DNA of 64,000 bases from Phaeobacter gallaeciensis (GTDB lineage: Bacteria; Pseudomonadota; Alphaproteobacteria; Rhodobacterales; Rhodobacteraceae). The position numbers and the translations under genes are program-made. The first letter of the stretch is position 1. Each line of letters begins with the position of its first letter. Of the stretch, positions 1 to 9,866 are shown piece after piece. The notes below the pieces were generated by a model. The model searched no databases, was not told where the DNA came from, and saw only the letters and a program-made list of their open reading frames with translations. The stretch is from contig NZ_CP015124.1 in NCBI RefSeq assembly GCF_001678945.1, forward strand, positions 3,634,001 through 3,698,000, written 5' to 3'.

Positions 1-681
<681 letters not shown>

Positions 682-682
<1 letters not shown>

Positions 683-2037
683 TACGCGCCTCCTTTTGCC
701 TTGCGGGCCTTCTTGGCACGCAGCATGTCCATCAGTTTTCGCGCGCGGCCGGGTTTGTTTTCCTGGGCGCTGCGCGAGATTGCCAGATCACCATCGTCGA
801 CATTTTTTGTCACCACGGTGCCGCTGGCGGTCATCGCCTCATCGCCGATGCGCACCGGTGCCACCAGAAGGGTGTTGGAGCCGATAAAGCTGCGGGCGCC
901 GATTTCGGTCCGGTGCTTCATTACGCCATCATAGTTGCAGGTGATGGTGCCGGCCCCGATATTGGTGGCTTCGCCGACCGAGGCATCGCCCACGTAAGAA
1001 AGATGATTGACCTTGGCGCCAGCAGCGATTTCGGCGTTCTTGATCTCGACGAAGTTGCCGATATGGGTGTCTTCTGCCAGTTCGGCGCCGGGGCGCAGGC
1101 GGGCATAGGGGCCGACCTTGGCGCCGCGGCTGACGTGGCAGCCTTCGAGATGCGAAAAGGCGCGGATCAACGCGCCGCTTTCTACCGTGACGCCAGGGCC
1201 GAACACCACGTTGGGTTCGATGACCGCATCGCGGCCGACCACGGTGTCAAAGGCGAAATAGACGGTTTCCGGCGCCATCAGGGTGACGCCATTTTCCAGC
1301 GCCTCGGCGCGGGCGCGGCTCTGGAACAGCGCATCGGCCTGGGCCAGTTCCGCGCGGCTGTTAATGCCCAGCGTTTCGGCCTCGTCACAGGCTACGGCGG
1401 TGACGCGCAGGCCCTTGGCGCGGGCCAGTTCCACCAAATCGGTGAGATAGTATTCGCCCGCCGCATTGTCGTTGCCGATCTCGGCGATCAGTTCGAACAT
1501 CAGCTGCGATGCGCAGGCCATCAGGCCGGAATTGCAGAAGGTGATTGCGCGTTCGGTCTCGCTCGCGTCCTTGAACTCGACGATCCGCTCCAGACTGTCG
1601 CCGTCCATCACAAGCCGCCCATAGCGGCCAGGGTCAGCAGCCTCAAAGCCCAGAACCACCAGATCGGCCTTGGCGCGCGCTTCGATCATGCGGGTGATGG
1701 TCTCGCCGCTGACAAAAGGCGTGTCGCCATAAAGAACCACCGCATCGCCATCAAACCCGGCCAGCGCCTCCCTTGCCTGATCCACTGCGTGACCTGTGCC
1801 CAGCTGTTCATCTTGCAGCACAACCTCGGCGCTCACGTCGATGTCGGCCACGGCGGCGCGCACTGCTTCGGCGCCATGACCGGCAACCACGACGATCCGC
1901 TCCGGCTCCAAAGCGCGCCCGGCGGACATGGCGTGTTCCAGCATGGGGGCCTGGGCGATGGGATGCAGGACCTTAGGCAGATCCGAATTCATCCGCGTGC
2001 CTTTGCCTGCGGCCAGGATGACGAGGGCTGTGCTCAT
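682..2037 (-). CDS. glmU: Bifunctional UDP-GlcNAc pyrophosphorylase / glucosamine-1-phosphate N-acetyltransferase
   Basis: Cytoplasmic enzyme of 451 residues, the normal family length. It acetylates glucosamine-1-phosphate and then couples it to UTP. The N-terminal nucleotidyltransferase domain opens with the signature LAAGKGTRM at residues 8-16. The C-terminal half has isoleucine/valine/alanine-rich hexapeptide repeats of the left-handed beta-helix acetyltransferase fold, and the chain ends in a Lys/Arg-rich tail. It is the first gene of a glmU-glmS pair sharing a TAATG junction and is divergent from the HAD phosphatase. The product of glmS is the precursor of the glmU substrate. Confidence 0.96.
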
Positions 2038-2069
2038 GTTATGTTTCTCTTTGTCTTTTCAGCGCCCCC

Positions 2070-2097
2070 GTTTTATCCGCTAACAGTGGGTGCGCAA
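2070..2097 (-). promoter_or_regulatory. Possible sigma-70 promoter of glmU-glmS
   Basis: On the minus strand a TTGCGC hexamer (2092-2097) is separated by 16 bases from TAAAAC (2070-2075), 32 bases upstream of the glmU ATG. Both hexamers match the consensus only partly, so this is a weak prediction by eye. Confidence 0.3.
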
Positions 2098-2167
2098 GCC
2101 ATTGCGCCATCAAACTAGGTTGCGGCTTGCAACATCATGCGGCGGAAATGCGCCGAAAGGGGACGAT

Positions 2168-2830
2168 ATGCGGACAGTGATCTTTGATCTGGATGGTACT
2201 CTGGCGGACACGTCGGGGGATTTGCTGGCAGCGGCCAATGCCTGCTTCCGCCAGATGGGCCATGGCGATCTGCTGACCCGCCCGGGCGACGCGGCAATTG
2301 CCCTGCGCGGTGGCAAGCGGATGCTGACCGAGGGGCTGAAGCGGGTCAATGAGTACGATGACGCTACTGTCGAAACCTTTTATCCCGTGCTGCTGGAGGC
2401 GTACAAAGGCGCAATCGATCACCACACCGTTCTGTATCCCGGCGCGATGGATGCCGTCGAGGCGTTAAAACTGGCTGGCTATGGCGTTGGCATCTGCACC
2501 AACAAGCCTGAGGCGCTGGCCGAGCATCTGATGCGATCCCTTGGCGTGCGCGATGCCTTTGCCTCGCTTGTGGGCGCCGATACGCTGCCGGTGCGAAAAC
2601 CCGATCCCGCGCCCTTGTTCGAAGCGGCCCGCCGCGCGGGCGGTGATCCCGCGCGCACCGTTCTGATTGGCGACAGCGATACCGACCGCAACACATCCGC
2701 CGCGGCGGGCGTGCCCTCGGTCCTCGTCACCTTCGGTCCTGCAGGCGATGACATGGCGGCGCTGAATCCCGAGGCGCTGCTGCACCGGTATGAAGATCTG
2801 CCCGGGGTGGTGGCGGAATTGCTGCCCTGA
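2168..2830 (+). CDS. gph: HAD-family hydrolase, phosphoglycolate phosphatase-like
   Basis: A 220-residue HAD phosphatase. Motif I is FDLDGT with the nucleophile Asp7 and acid/base Asp9. A helical cap follows, motif II is in the ICTNKPE segment, the motif III lysine is in VRKPDP, and motif IV is GDSDTD. The size and KPDP context fit Gph, which removes 2-phosphoglycolate, though pyrophosphatase or other small phosphatase roles are possible. The frame is open further upstream, but the ATG at 2168 is chosen because an AAAGGGG ribosome site lies just before it and the protein then begins directly with motif I. It is divergent from glmU. Confidence 0.82.
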   Translation: MRTVIFDLDGTLADTSGDLLAAANACFRQMGHGDLLTRPGDAAIALRGGKRMLTEGLKRVNEYDDATVETFYPVLLEAYKGAIDHHTVLYPGAMDAVEALKLAGYGVGICTNKPEALAEHLMRSLGVRDAFASLVGADTLPVRKPDPAPLFEAARRAGGDPARTVLIGDSDTDRNTSAAAGVPSVLVTFGPAGDDMAALNPEALLHRYEDLPGVVAELLP

Positions 2831-2920
2831 TGATCTGATGTCCTTCCGCACGCGTCTGAAACCGGGCGCGACAGCGGCTTCCCCCTTGACCCCGCAGCTG
2901 GCCGCGCTCACAAACAGGCC

Positions 2921-4114
2921 ATGAGCGAGATTTTCACTGGCAGTTTCACCCAGCAGGAACCCATTCCCGAAGAGGCGATTTCCGCCGCGATGGAGGTACT
3001 GCGCCATGGCCGTCTGCACCGCTACAATGTTGCGGGCGACGAGGCCGGAGAGACCGCGCTGCTGGAGCGCGAATTCGCCGATCAGATGGGGGCGAAATAC
3101 TGTCTGGCGGTTGCTTCGGGCGGCTACGCACTGGCCACCGCGCTAAGAGCGGTTGGCGTGAAACATGGCGACCGGGTGCTGACCAATGCCTTTACCCTCG
3201 CGCCGGTGCCGGGCTCCATCGCAGCTGTCGGCGCCACGCCGGTCTATGTGGATGTGACCGAGGATCTGACCATCGATCTGGAGGATCTGACCGCCAAGGC
3301 TGATCAGGCGGATGTGCTGATGCTGAGCCATATGCGCGGGCATCTGTGTGACATGGACCGGCTGATGGAGATCTGCAACGACGCCGGGATCACCGTAATC
3401 GAGGATTGCGCCCACACCATGGGGGCGGCCTGGAATGGCACCCTTTCGGGACGGCATGGCACGGTGGGCTGCTATTCCTGCCAGACCTACAAGCACGTGA
3501 ACTCGGGTGAGGGCGGATTGCTGATCACCGATGACGAGGAGGTCGCCGCGCGGGCTATCATCCTGTCCGGATCCTACATGCTCTATGGCCGTCATCTGGC
3601 CGCGCCGGGGCCAGAGGTGTTCGAACGGGTGAAATACGAAACCCCGAATATTTCTGGGCGGATGGACAATCTGCGGGCGGCGATCCTGCGGCCCCAGCTG
3701 CGCGATCTGGAGGTGCAGGTCGCCCGCTGGAATGAACGCTACAGGGAGGTCGAAACCGGGGTGCGCGGCACGCCCGGCCTGACCGTCGTGGAGCGCCCGG
3801 TAGCGGAAACCTATGTCGGCTCTTCTATCCAGTTTCTGTTGCTGGATTGGGCTGCGGACCGGGTGCAGGAAGTCCTGCGCCGCTGCGCCGCCCGCGGGGT
3901 TGAGCTGAAGTGGTTTGGTGAACCGCAGCCCGTGGCCTTTACCTCCCGCTATGACAGCTGGCGCTACGCCGAGACGCCGTCGCTGCCCAAAAGTGATCGC
4001 ATTCTGGCGGGGATCGTCGATATGCGGGTTCCGCTGACCTTCAGCCTTGAGGACTGCGCCCAGATCGCCCGCATCATCCGCGCCGAGGTCGGTGCAGTGT
4101 TTCAGGGCGCCTGA
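2921..4114 (+). CDS. DegT/DnrJ/EryC1/StrS-family PLP aminotransferase
   Basis: Protein of 397 residues with the fold type I aminotransferase layout of the DegT family, which transaminates nucleotide-linked or free keto-sugars and related ketones. The PLP-binding lysine is probably Lys191 in QTYKHVNSGEGG, an arrangement typical of the family, and the cofactor Asp lies upstream in VIEDCAHTMGA. No sugar-nucleotide pathway genes are adjacent, so the substrate cannot be inferred. It is followed by a strong terminator and forms a single-gene unit. Assignment to the family is firm, the substrate unknown. Confidence 0.85.
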   Translation: MSEIFTGSFTQQEPIPEEAISAAMEVLRHGRLHRYNVAGDEAGETALLEREFADQMGAKYCLAVASGGYALATALRAVGVKHGDRVLTNAFTLAPVPGSIAAVGATPVYVDVTEDLTIDLEDLTAKADQADVLMLSHMRGHLCDMDRLMEICNDAGITVIEDCAHTMGAAWNGTLSGRHGTVGCYSCQTYKHVNSGEGGLLITDDEEVAARAIILSGSYMLYGRHLAAPGPEVFERVKYETPNISGRMDNLRAAILRPQLRDLEVQVARWNERYREVETGVRGTPGLTVVERPVAETYVGSSIQFLLLDWAADRVQEVLRRCAARGVELKWFGEPQPVAFTSRYDSWRYAETPSLPKSDRILAGIVDMRVPLTFSLEDCAQIARIIRAEVGAVFQGA

Positions 4115-4155
4115 ACCACAGCAGAGGCTGTTTTCAGAACCAATCAACTCCGACT

Positions 4156-4184
4156 GGCCGGGCCCCGACAGGGTCCGGCCTTTT
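4156..4184 (+). terminator. Intrinsic terminator after the DegT aminotransferase
   Basis: A 10-bp GC-rich stem (4156-4165 with 4171-4180, one G-T pair), a 5-base loop, then TTTT. Confidence 0.8.
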
Positions 4185-4203
4185 CGTGTCCCCACGTGAC
4201 CTC

Positions 4204-4246
4204 TTGACCTGTGGTGGCTTGTCGGCAATAAATGAACACATGTTCA
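4204..4246 (+). promoter_or_regulatory. Predicted ivd promoter with overlapping palindromic operator
   Basis: TTGACC (4204-4209) and AATAAA (4227-4232) stand 17 bases apart. Immediately after the -10 lies a perfect inverted repeat TGAACA-CA-TGTTCA (4233-4246), where a bound repressor would block start of transcription. The ivd ATG is 33 bases downstream. The palindrome is seen directly; its regulator is not in the window. Confidence 0.55.
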
Positions 4247-4279
4247 AATAATTCGCGATGACTCGGGAGGAGACGCGAG

Positions 4280-5440
4280 ATGTTCAACGCAAGCATGACT
4301 TTTGATCTGGGCGAAGATGTAAACGCCCTGCGCGACATGGTGCACCGCTGGGCGCAAGAGCGCGTCAAGCCGATGGCGCAGGAGATCGATCAGAAGAACG
4401 AATTCCCCGCCGAGCTGTGGCAGGAGATGGGTGAGCTCGGTCTTCTGGGTATCACCGTCCCCGAGGAATTCGGCGGAGCCGGGATGTCCTATCTGGCCCA
4501 TACCATCGCGGTCGAGGAAATTGCCCGCGCCAGCGCCTCGGTGTCCTTGTCTTATGGTGCGCACTCCAACCTTTGCGTCAACCAGATCAAGCTGAACGGC
4601 AATGCCGAGCAGAAGAAGAAATACCTGCCCCGGCTGATTTCGGGTGAACACGTCGGCGCCCTGGCGATGTCCGAAGCGGGCGCCGGCTCTGATGTTGTGT
4701 CGATGTCCCTGCGGGCGGAAAAGCGCAACGATCATTACCGCCTCAACGGTAACAAATACTGGATCACCAACGGCCCCGATGCCGACACGCTGGTGGTCTA
4801 CGCCAAGACCGATCCCGAAGCAGGCTCCAAGGGCATCACCGCCTTCCTGATCGAGAAAGAGTTCAAGGGGTTCTCGACCTCAGTGCATTTCGACAAGCTG
4901 GGCATGCGTGGCTCCAACACCGGCGAGCTGATCTTTGAAGACTGCGAAGTGCCATTTGAGAACGTGCTGGGCGAAGAGGGCAGGGGCGTTCAGGTCTTGA
5001 TGTCCGGCCTTGATTACGAACGCGTGGTTCTGGCGGGCATCGGCAGCGGTATCATCGCCGCCTGCATGGACGAGATGATGCCCTACATGAAAGAGCGCAA
5101 GCAGTTCGGCAAGCCGATCGGAAGCTTCCAGCTGATGCAGGGCAAGATCGCCGATATGTACACGGCGATGAATTCCTCGCGCGCCTATATCTACGAAGTG
5201 GCCAAGGCCTGCGACAATGGCACGGTGACGCGCCAAGACGCGGCGGCTTGCTGCCTTTATGCCTCTGAGCAGGCAATGGTGCAGGCGCACCAGGCGGTGC
5301 AGGCCTTTGGCGGTGCCGGTTATCTGTCTGACAATCCGGTGGGCCGGATCTTCCGCGATGCCAAGCTGATGGAAATCGGCGCAGGCACCTCGGAAATCCG
5401 CCGCATGCTGATCGGCCGCGAGCTGATGGCAACCATGTAA
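4280..5440 (+). CDS. ivd: Isovaleryl-CoA dehydrogenase
   Basis: FAD enzyme of 386 residues that oxidises isovaleryl-CoA to 3-methylcrotonyl-CoA in leucine breakdown and passes electrons to ETF. It has the acyl-CoA dehydrogenase order: an N-terminal helical domain, a middle beta domain ([15 protein letters not shown]) and a C-terminal helical domain. Diagnostic for isovaleryl-CoA specificity, the catalytic base is Glu247 in DYERVVLAG, while the position used by medium-chain enzymes is Ala (IGAGTSE). The SD GGGAGGAG precedes ATG. It is the first gene of the leucine catabolism cluster, separated from the others by ompW. Confidence 0.95.
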   Translation: MFNASMTFDLGEDVNALRDMVHRWAQERVKPMAQEIDQKNEFPAELWQEMGELGLLGITVPEEFGGAGMSYLAHTIAVEEIARASASVSLSYGAHSNLCVNQIKLNGNAEQKKKYLPRLISGEHVGALAMSEAGAGSDVVSMSLRAEKRNDHYRLNGNKYWITNGPDADTLVVYAKTDPEAGSKGITAFLIEKEFKGFSTSVHFDKLGMRGSNTGELIFEDCEVPFENVLGEEGRGVQVLMSGLDYERVVLAGIGSGIIAACMDEMMPYMKERKQFGKPIGSFQLMQGKIADMYTAMNSSRAYIYEVAKACDNGTVTRQDAAACCLYASEQAMVQAHQAVQAFGGAGYLSDNPVGRIFRDAKLMEIGAGTSEIRRMLIGRELMATM

Positions 5441-5447
5441 AAGCAGT

Positions 5448-5481
5448 AAGCCCGCGTGACCGAGGGAAGGCACGCGGGCTT
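5448..5481. terminator. Bidirectional terminator between ivd and ompW
   Basis: A perfect 11-bp stem (5448-5458 with 5471-5481) with a 12-base loop sits between convergent genes. The T-run is better on the minus strand (downstream of ompW) than on the plus strand. Confidence 0.65.
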
Positions 5482-5533
5482 GTCTGTGGTCCGGGCAGGC
5501 GGCAGCGCCCGCCCGGGAAACCGGATCAGAGGG

Positions 5534-6139
5534 TCAGAAGCGGTGGACGTAGGCAACACCCACAACAACCGGATCAATCTCGGCGGTACCGATCGCGGCA
5601 CCGTTCAGGAAGGCGTCGGTCTCGATATCCATGTAGCGCACGTTCAGACGCAGCGCACCGTTGTCCGACACTTGCCAGTCCGCACCGGCGTTGAGCGCAA
5701 GACCCCAGCTGTCATCAAGGTTCAGCACGCCAAGCGGCGAGCTTTCTTCAAAGAAGGTGGTGTAGTTCACACCAATGCCGACGAAGGGCGTGATCTTGCT
5801 GTTGGTCGGGAAGTGGTAGTTCAGCGACAGGGTCGGCGGCAACTGCTTGGTCGAACCGGCATAGCCGACACCGGCGATGGTGACGTCATGCTCGAACGGG
5901 GTCGCGGCCAAGAGTTCGATGCCAAGGTTGTCGCGGATGAAATATTCAACTGTCAGAGACAGTTGCGTTTCATCGCTGACCGTTGCGGCACCCCCGGCCA
6001 ACGTGCCGTTGTTCGATTTGGGGTTCACGTTGGCGATCCCCGCACCGAAGGTCCAGTCGCCTTGCGACTGGGCAAGGGCCGGGGCCGCAAAGGCGGCGCA
6101 TGCAGCAGAGAGGGCGAGGGCGGAAACGATGCGTTTCAT
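5534..6139 (-). CDS. ompW: OmpW-family outer membrane protein
   Basis: A 201-residue precursor. The signal peptide MKRIVSALALSAACAAFA with an AxA cleavage site (PALAQ) precedes a mature protein of alternating hydrophobic strands ending in aromatic Phe (YVHRF), the usual C-terminus of an eight-stranded outer membrane barrel. The OmpW hallmarks are the N-terminal GDWTFGAGIANVNP and the ITPFVGIGVNYT segment. The start is set by the signal peptide; an upstream in-frame extension has none. It lies inverted inside the leucine catabolism cluster and has an FNR-type box about 68 bases upstream. In enterobacteria OmpW is FNR- and oxygen-responsive and handles small hydrophobic molecules. Confidence 0.9.
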   Translation of the reverse strand: MKRIVSALALSAACAAFAAPALAQSQGDWTFGAGIANVNPKSNNGTLAGGAATVSDETQLSLTVEYFIRDNLGIELLAATPFEHDVTIAGVGYAGSTKQLPPTLSLNYHFPTNSKITPFVGIGVNYTTFFEESSPLGVLNLDDSWGLALNAGADWQVSDNGALRLNVRYMDIETDAFLNGAAIGTAEIDPVVVGVAYVHRF

Positions 6140-6200
6140 GGGGAAGATCCCTTTTCTTTCGAGTACGCCGGGATCATGCGCGATGGAGGCGAAAACGTCT

Positions 6201-6214
6201 CTGATCTGGATCAA
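6201..6214. promoter_or_regulatory. FNR/FnrL-type binding site
   Basis: CTGAT-CTGG-ATCAA matches the FNR consensus TTGAT-N4-ATCAA at nine of ten positions. It lies in the divergent region, about 68 bases before the ompW ATG and about 81 before the acyl-CoA synthetase ATG, so either gene could respond; ompW is the better candidate. Confidence 0.6.
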
Positions 6215-6288
6215 GCAGGTTTGTGCCGAGCCTTTGAAATGCACCACAAAACGCGCATGCCTGCCATGCGATTTAGGAAGATCTGACT

Positions 6289-7824
6289 ATGCAGGACTAT
6301 TGTAGCATTCCGGGGCTGACGCCCGATGGTCGCTGGGATCTGCGAGAGCGGCTCAATATGGCGGCACAGGCCATGGATCACCCGGCAGATGCGCTGGCGC
6401 TGATCGATCTGACCGGCGCCGCGCGGCGCGACATTTCCCATGGGGAACTGGCGGCGATGGTCGATGGTCTGGCGCGCTATCTTCTGTCGCGGATCCAGCC
6501 GGGCGACCGGGTGGGTGTGCTGCTCAGCCAGTCGCCCTGGTGTGCTGCCGCGCATCTCGCGATCTGGAAGGTCGGCGCCATTTCGGTGCCCTTGTTCAAG
6601 CTGTTCCAGCACGATGCGCTGGCCTCGCGCGCCGGGGATGCGGGGGTGCGTTTCGTGCTGACCGATCCCGAGGGTGCGCTGCTGCTGGGTGATCTGGCCG
6701 AGGCGGTGATGGTGCGGGACGCAGGCATTGACGGCGCCCCGGTGCCCTTTGCCGCGACCGGCCCGGAAACCCCGGCTGTCCTTATATATACCTCCGGCAC
6801 CACCGGCAGCCCCAAGGGCGCGCTGCACGCCCACCGGGTGTTGACCGGCCATCTACCGGGCGTCGCCATCAGCCATGATCACCTGGGCCAGCCGAGCGAT
6901 TGCATCTGGACCCCTGCCGATTGGGCCTGGATCGGCGGGCTGTTCGATGTGCTGATGCCAGGGCTAGCGCTGGGCGTGCCGGTCGTCGCGGCGCGGCTCG
7001 ACAAATTCACGCCTGAGGCCTGCGTCGATCTGATCACGCGCGGAGATGTACGCAACATCTTCTTCCCGCCAACCGCGCTGCGCATGCTGAAGGCCGCAGG
7101 GAAGGCGGTGCCGGGCCTGCGCTCGGTCGCTTCGGGTGGTGAGCCCTTGGGGGCCGAGATGCTGGCCTGGGCGCAGGAGGCTTTTGGCCTCACCATCAAC
7201 GAATTCTACGGGCAGACAGAATGCAATATGGTCGCCTCCTCCTGCGGCGTGGATTACCCGCCGCGTCCGGGCTGCATCGGCAAGGCGGTGCCAGGACATG
7301 AGGTCGCTGTCATTGATGCTAATGGCAATCCCACCGATCAGGAGGGCGATGTGGCGGTGCGGCGCGGCTCTGCCTCGATGATGCTGGAATATTGGAACCG
7401 CCCCAAGGAGACGGCCGAGAAATTCCACGGCGACTGGCTGATCACAGGCGATCGCGGCATCTGGGAGGGCGACTATCTGCGGTTCGTGGGCCGTGAGGAT
7501 GATGTGATCACCTCCTCCGGCTATCGCATCGGCCCGGCCGAGATCGAGGATTGCCTGCTGACCCATCCCAGCGTCGCCACCGTCGGCGTCGTTGGCAAGC
7601 CCGACCCGATGCGCACCGAGATCGTCAAGGCCTATGTGGTGCTGAAAGAGGGCGCTGCGGCCACCGAGAAAGAACTGCAGGACTACGTCAAGGGCCGTCT
7701 GGCCCATTATTCCTACCCCCGTGAAATCGCATTTCTGGACGCCTTGCCGATGACCGTGACCGGCAAAGTGATCCGCAAGGAACTGAAGGCCCGTGCGGCC
7801 GCTGAACAGGAGTCTTCCGTATGA
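6289..7824 (+). CDS. AMP-forming acyl-CoA synthetase of the leucine/isovalerate cluster
   Basis: ANL-superfamily ligase of 511 residues that activates a carboxylic acid through an acyl-AMP. The P-loop [11 protein letters not shown] spans residues 167-177; the EFYGQTE motif, ITGDRG, the hinge region near REDDVI and the C-terminal catalytic Lys493 in TGKVIRKEL are all present. Position in the operon suggests it loads isovalerate, acetoacetate or another branched short acid; the exact substrate cannot be read from sequence. Its TGA overlaps the mccB start (ATGA). It is divergent from ompW, and AGGAAG precedes the ATG. Confidence 0.87.
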   Translation: MQDYCSIPGLTPDGRWDLRERLNMAAQAMDHPADALALIDLTGAARRDISHGELAAMVDGLARYLLSRIQPGDRVGVLLSQSPWCAAAHLAIWKVGAISVPLFKLFQHDALASRAGDAGVRFVLTDPEGALLLGDLAEAVMVRDAGIDGAPVPFAATGPETPAVLIYTSGTTGSPKGALHAHRVLTGHLPGVAISHDHLGQPSDCIWTPADWAWIGGLFDVLMPGLALGVPVVAARLDKFTPEACVDLITRGDVRNIFFPPTALRMLKAAGKAVPGLRSVASGGEPLGAEMLAWAQEAFGLTINEFYGQTECNMVASSCGVDYPPRPGCIGKAVPGHEVAVIDANGNPTDQEGDVAVRRGSASMMLEYWNRPKETAEKFHGDWLITGDRGIWEGDYLRFVGREDDVITSSGYRIGPAEIEDCLLTHPSVATVGVVGKPDPMRTEIVKAYVVLKEGAAATEKELQDYVKGRLAHYSYPREIAFLDALPMTVTGKVIRKELKARAAAEQESSV

Positions 7825-9425
7825 AACTTCAATCCAAGGCAATGCCTTCCTCCGAAGGCTTCAAACAGAACCGCGCCGCGCATCTGGAGGCGCTGGCGCA
7901 GATCAACGAGGCGGCGGAGGCCGCGCGCATGGGCGGCGGTAAGAAATCCCGCGCCCGACATGAAAGCCGGGGCAAGATGCTGCCGCGCCGCCGGGTGGCG
8001 AACCTTCTGGATCCGGGCTCTCCGTTTCTGGAGGTCGGCGCGACGGCAGCCCATGGTATGTATGATGGCGCCGCTCCTGCCGCAGGCGTGATCGCGGGCA
8101 TCGGCCGCGTCCACGGGCAAGAGGTCATGGTGGTCTGCAACGATGCCACCGTGAAGGGCGGCACCTACTACCCAATGACGGTGAAAAAGCACCTGCGCGC
8201 GCAGGAGATCGCCGAGGAAAACCGCCTGCCGTGCATCTATCTGGTGGACAGTGGCGGCGCCAACCTGCCCAACCAGGACGAGGTCTTCCCGGACCGCGAT
8301 CACTTTGGCCGGATCTTCTACAATCAGGCGCGCATGTCCGCAAAAGGCATCCCGCAAATCGCCGTGGTCATGGGCTCCTGCACCGCAGGCGGCGCCTATG
8401 TACCGGCGATGTCGGATGTGACCATCATCGTCAAGGAACAGGGGACCATCTTCCTTGCTGGTCCTCCGCTGGTGAAGGCCGCAACGGGTGAGGTGGTTTC
8501 CGCCGAAGACCTGGGCGGCGGTGATGTGCACACGCGCCTCTCTGGTGTGGCCGATTATCTGGCCGAGGATGACACCCACGCGCTGGCGCTGGCGCGGCGC
8601 GCGGTGCAGTCGCTCAACATTACCAAGCCGCTGGGCGTCAACTGGGCCAGCCCGGAAGAGCCCGCCTATGACCCTGAAGAAATCCTTGGCGTGGTGCCCG
8701 GTGATCTGCGCACGCCTTATGACATCCGCGAGGTGATCGCGCGTCTGGTGGATGGGTCGCGCTTTGACGAGTTCAAGCCGCGCTTTGGCGAAACGCTGGT
8801 CACCGGCTTTGCCCATGTGAAGGGCTGCCCGGTGGGCATCATCGCCAACAACGGTGTGCTGTTCTCCGAAGCCGCGCAGAAGGGCGCGCATTTCGTGGAG
8901 CTGTGCTCCCAGCGTAAGATCCCGCTGGTCTTCCTGCAGAACATCACCGGCTTCATGGTGGGCCGCAAGTACGAGAACGAAGGCATCGCCCGCCATGGTG
9001 CCAAGATGGTGACAGCGGTGGCAACGACCAATGTACCGAAAGTCACCATGCTGGTGGGCGGCTCCTTTGGGGCTGGCAACTACGGCATGTCGGGCCGGGC
9101 CTATCAGCCACGCTTCCTGTGGACCTGGCCGAACAGCCGGATCTCGGTGATGGGCGGCGAGCAGGCGGCGGGCGTTCTCGCCACCGTGAAACGCGACGCC
9201 ATCGAGCGCCAGGGCGGCAGCTGGAGCGCCGAGGAGGAGGCCGAGTTCAAGCGCCCCACCATCGAGATGTTCGAGGAGCAGAGCCACCCGCTTTATGCCT
9301 CGGCGCGGCTTTGGGACGATGGCATCATCGACCCGCGAAAATCCCGCGAGGTGCTGGCCCTGTCGCTGAGCGCCGCTTTGAATGCCCCGATTGAAGACAC
9401 ACGCTTTGGCGTGTTCCGGATGTGA
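7821..9425 (+). CDS. mccB: Methylcrotonyl-CoA carboxylase beta (carboxyltransferase) subunit
   Basis: A 534-residue carboxyltransferase that moves CO2 from biotin to 3-methylcrotonyl-CoA, giving 3-methylglutaconyl-CoA. It has the tandem crotonase-like halves of the acyl-CoA carboxyltransferase family: an N-terminal half with [18 protein letters not shown] and [15 protein letters not shown], and a C-terminal half with [16 protein letters not shown] and [11 protein letters not shown]. These segments are characteristic of MccB rather than propionyl-CoA carboxylase. Partner of the mccA product encoded two genes on. Starts in an ATGA overlap with the ligase. Confidence 0.95.
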   Translation: MKLQSKAMPSSEGFKQNRAAHLEALAQINEAAEAARMGGGKKSRARHESRGKMLPRRRVANLLDPGSPFLEVGATAAHGMYDGAAPAAGVIAGIGRVHGQEVMVVCNDATVKGGTYYPMTVKKHLRAQEIAEENRLPCIYLVDSGGANLPNQDEVFPDRDHFGRIFYNQARMSAKGIPQIAVVMGSCTAGGAYVPAMSDVTIIVKEQGTIFLAGPPLVKAATGEVVSAEDLGGGDVHTRLSGVADYLAEDDTHALALARRAVQSLNITKPLGVNWASPEEPAYDPEEILGVVPGDLRTPYDIREVIARLVDGSRFDEFKPRFGETLVTGFAHVKGCPVGIIANNGVLFSEAAQKGAHFVELCSQRKIPLVFLQNITGFMVGRKYENEGIARHGAKMVTAVATTNVPKVTMLVGGSFGAGNYGMSGRAYQPRFLWTWPNSRISVMGGEQAAGVLATVKRDAIERQGGSWSAEEEAEFKRPTIEMFEEQSHPLYASARLWDDGIIDPRKSREVLALSLSAALNAPIEDTRFGVFRM

Positions 9426-9437
9426 GGTAAGGCAACG

Positions 9438-9866
9438 ATGATCCCCCTCGAAGAGGCCCTCGCAGCATTTCCCGTTGCGCAAAGCTATCGCCCCGGCGAT
9501 TCATCTGCCTTGAATGCCGAAATCATCGGCCTGATCCGCTCGGGCGCAAAGACCGTCAGCTGCGAGGCTTGGTCGGTCTTCGACGATGGCCTGGAAAGCT
9601 TTCCCGAGGTGGGGCGCGTGGATATCGTGTTGAACTGGGACGGAACGGCCGCCTGCGCCACCGAAACCGTGAAGGTGGACAAGGTCCGCTTTTGCGACGT
9701 AACGGCAGAGATGGTTCCGCCGCAGGGAGAATTCAAAGACTTGGAGCACTGGCGGGCGGGGTACGAAAGCTACCTGACCCGTACGGGTCGCTTTCACCAA
9801 AACGCACCGATGATGGTTGAGACCTTTCGTCTGGTCCGTGATTTCGGAGACCACAAAGATGTTTGA
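9438..9866 (+). CDS. ASCH-domain protein inside the leucine operon
   Basis: Small soluble protein of 142 residues that looks like the ASCH fold, a PUA-like beta barrel. The GAKTVS motif near residue 37 (compare the family GxKxxT/S) is followed by conserved-looking acidic and aromatic positions ending in a C-terminal FRLVRDF strand. Some ASCH proteins bind RNA; the E. coli member YqfB is an N4-acetylcytidine amidohydrolase. It is tightly packed in the operon, 12 bases after mccB, and its 3' end overlaps mccA by 8 bases, so it is co-translated. No role in leucine degradation is known to me. Confidence 0.72.
   Translation: MIPLEEALAAFPVAQSYRPGDSSALNAEIIGLIRSGAKTVSCEAWSVFDDGLESFPEVGRVDIVLNWDGTAACATETVKVDKVRFCDVTAEMVPPQGEFKDLEHWRAGYESYLTRTGRFHQNAPMMVETFRLVRDFGDHKDV

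Noticed and set aside
913-2118. Plus-strand open frame of 401 codons over glmU
   Set aside because: Antisense to glmU, which has complete signatures on the minus strand.
3143-4228. Minus-strand open frame of 361 codons over the DegT aminotransferase
   Set aside because: Antisense shadow; the plus-strand protein has the PLP lysine motif and a terminator.
7713-9482. Long minus-strand open frame of 589 codons across the mccB gene
   Set aside because: Antisense to a complete, motif-rich carboxyltransferase. Such frames arise from the high GC codon bias of the real gene and show no family features.
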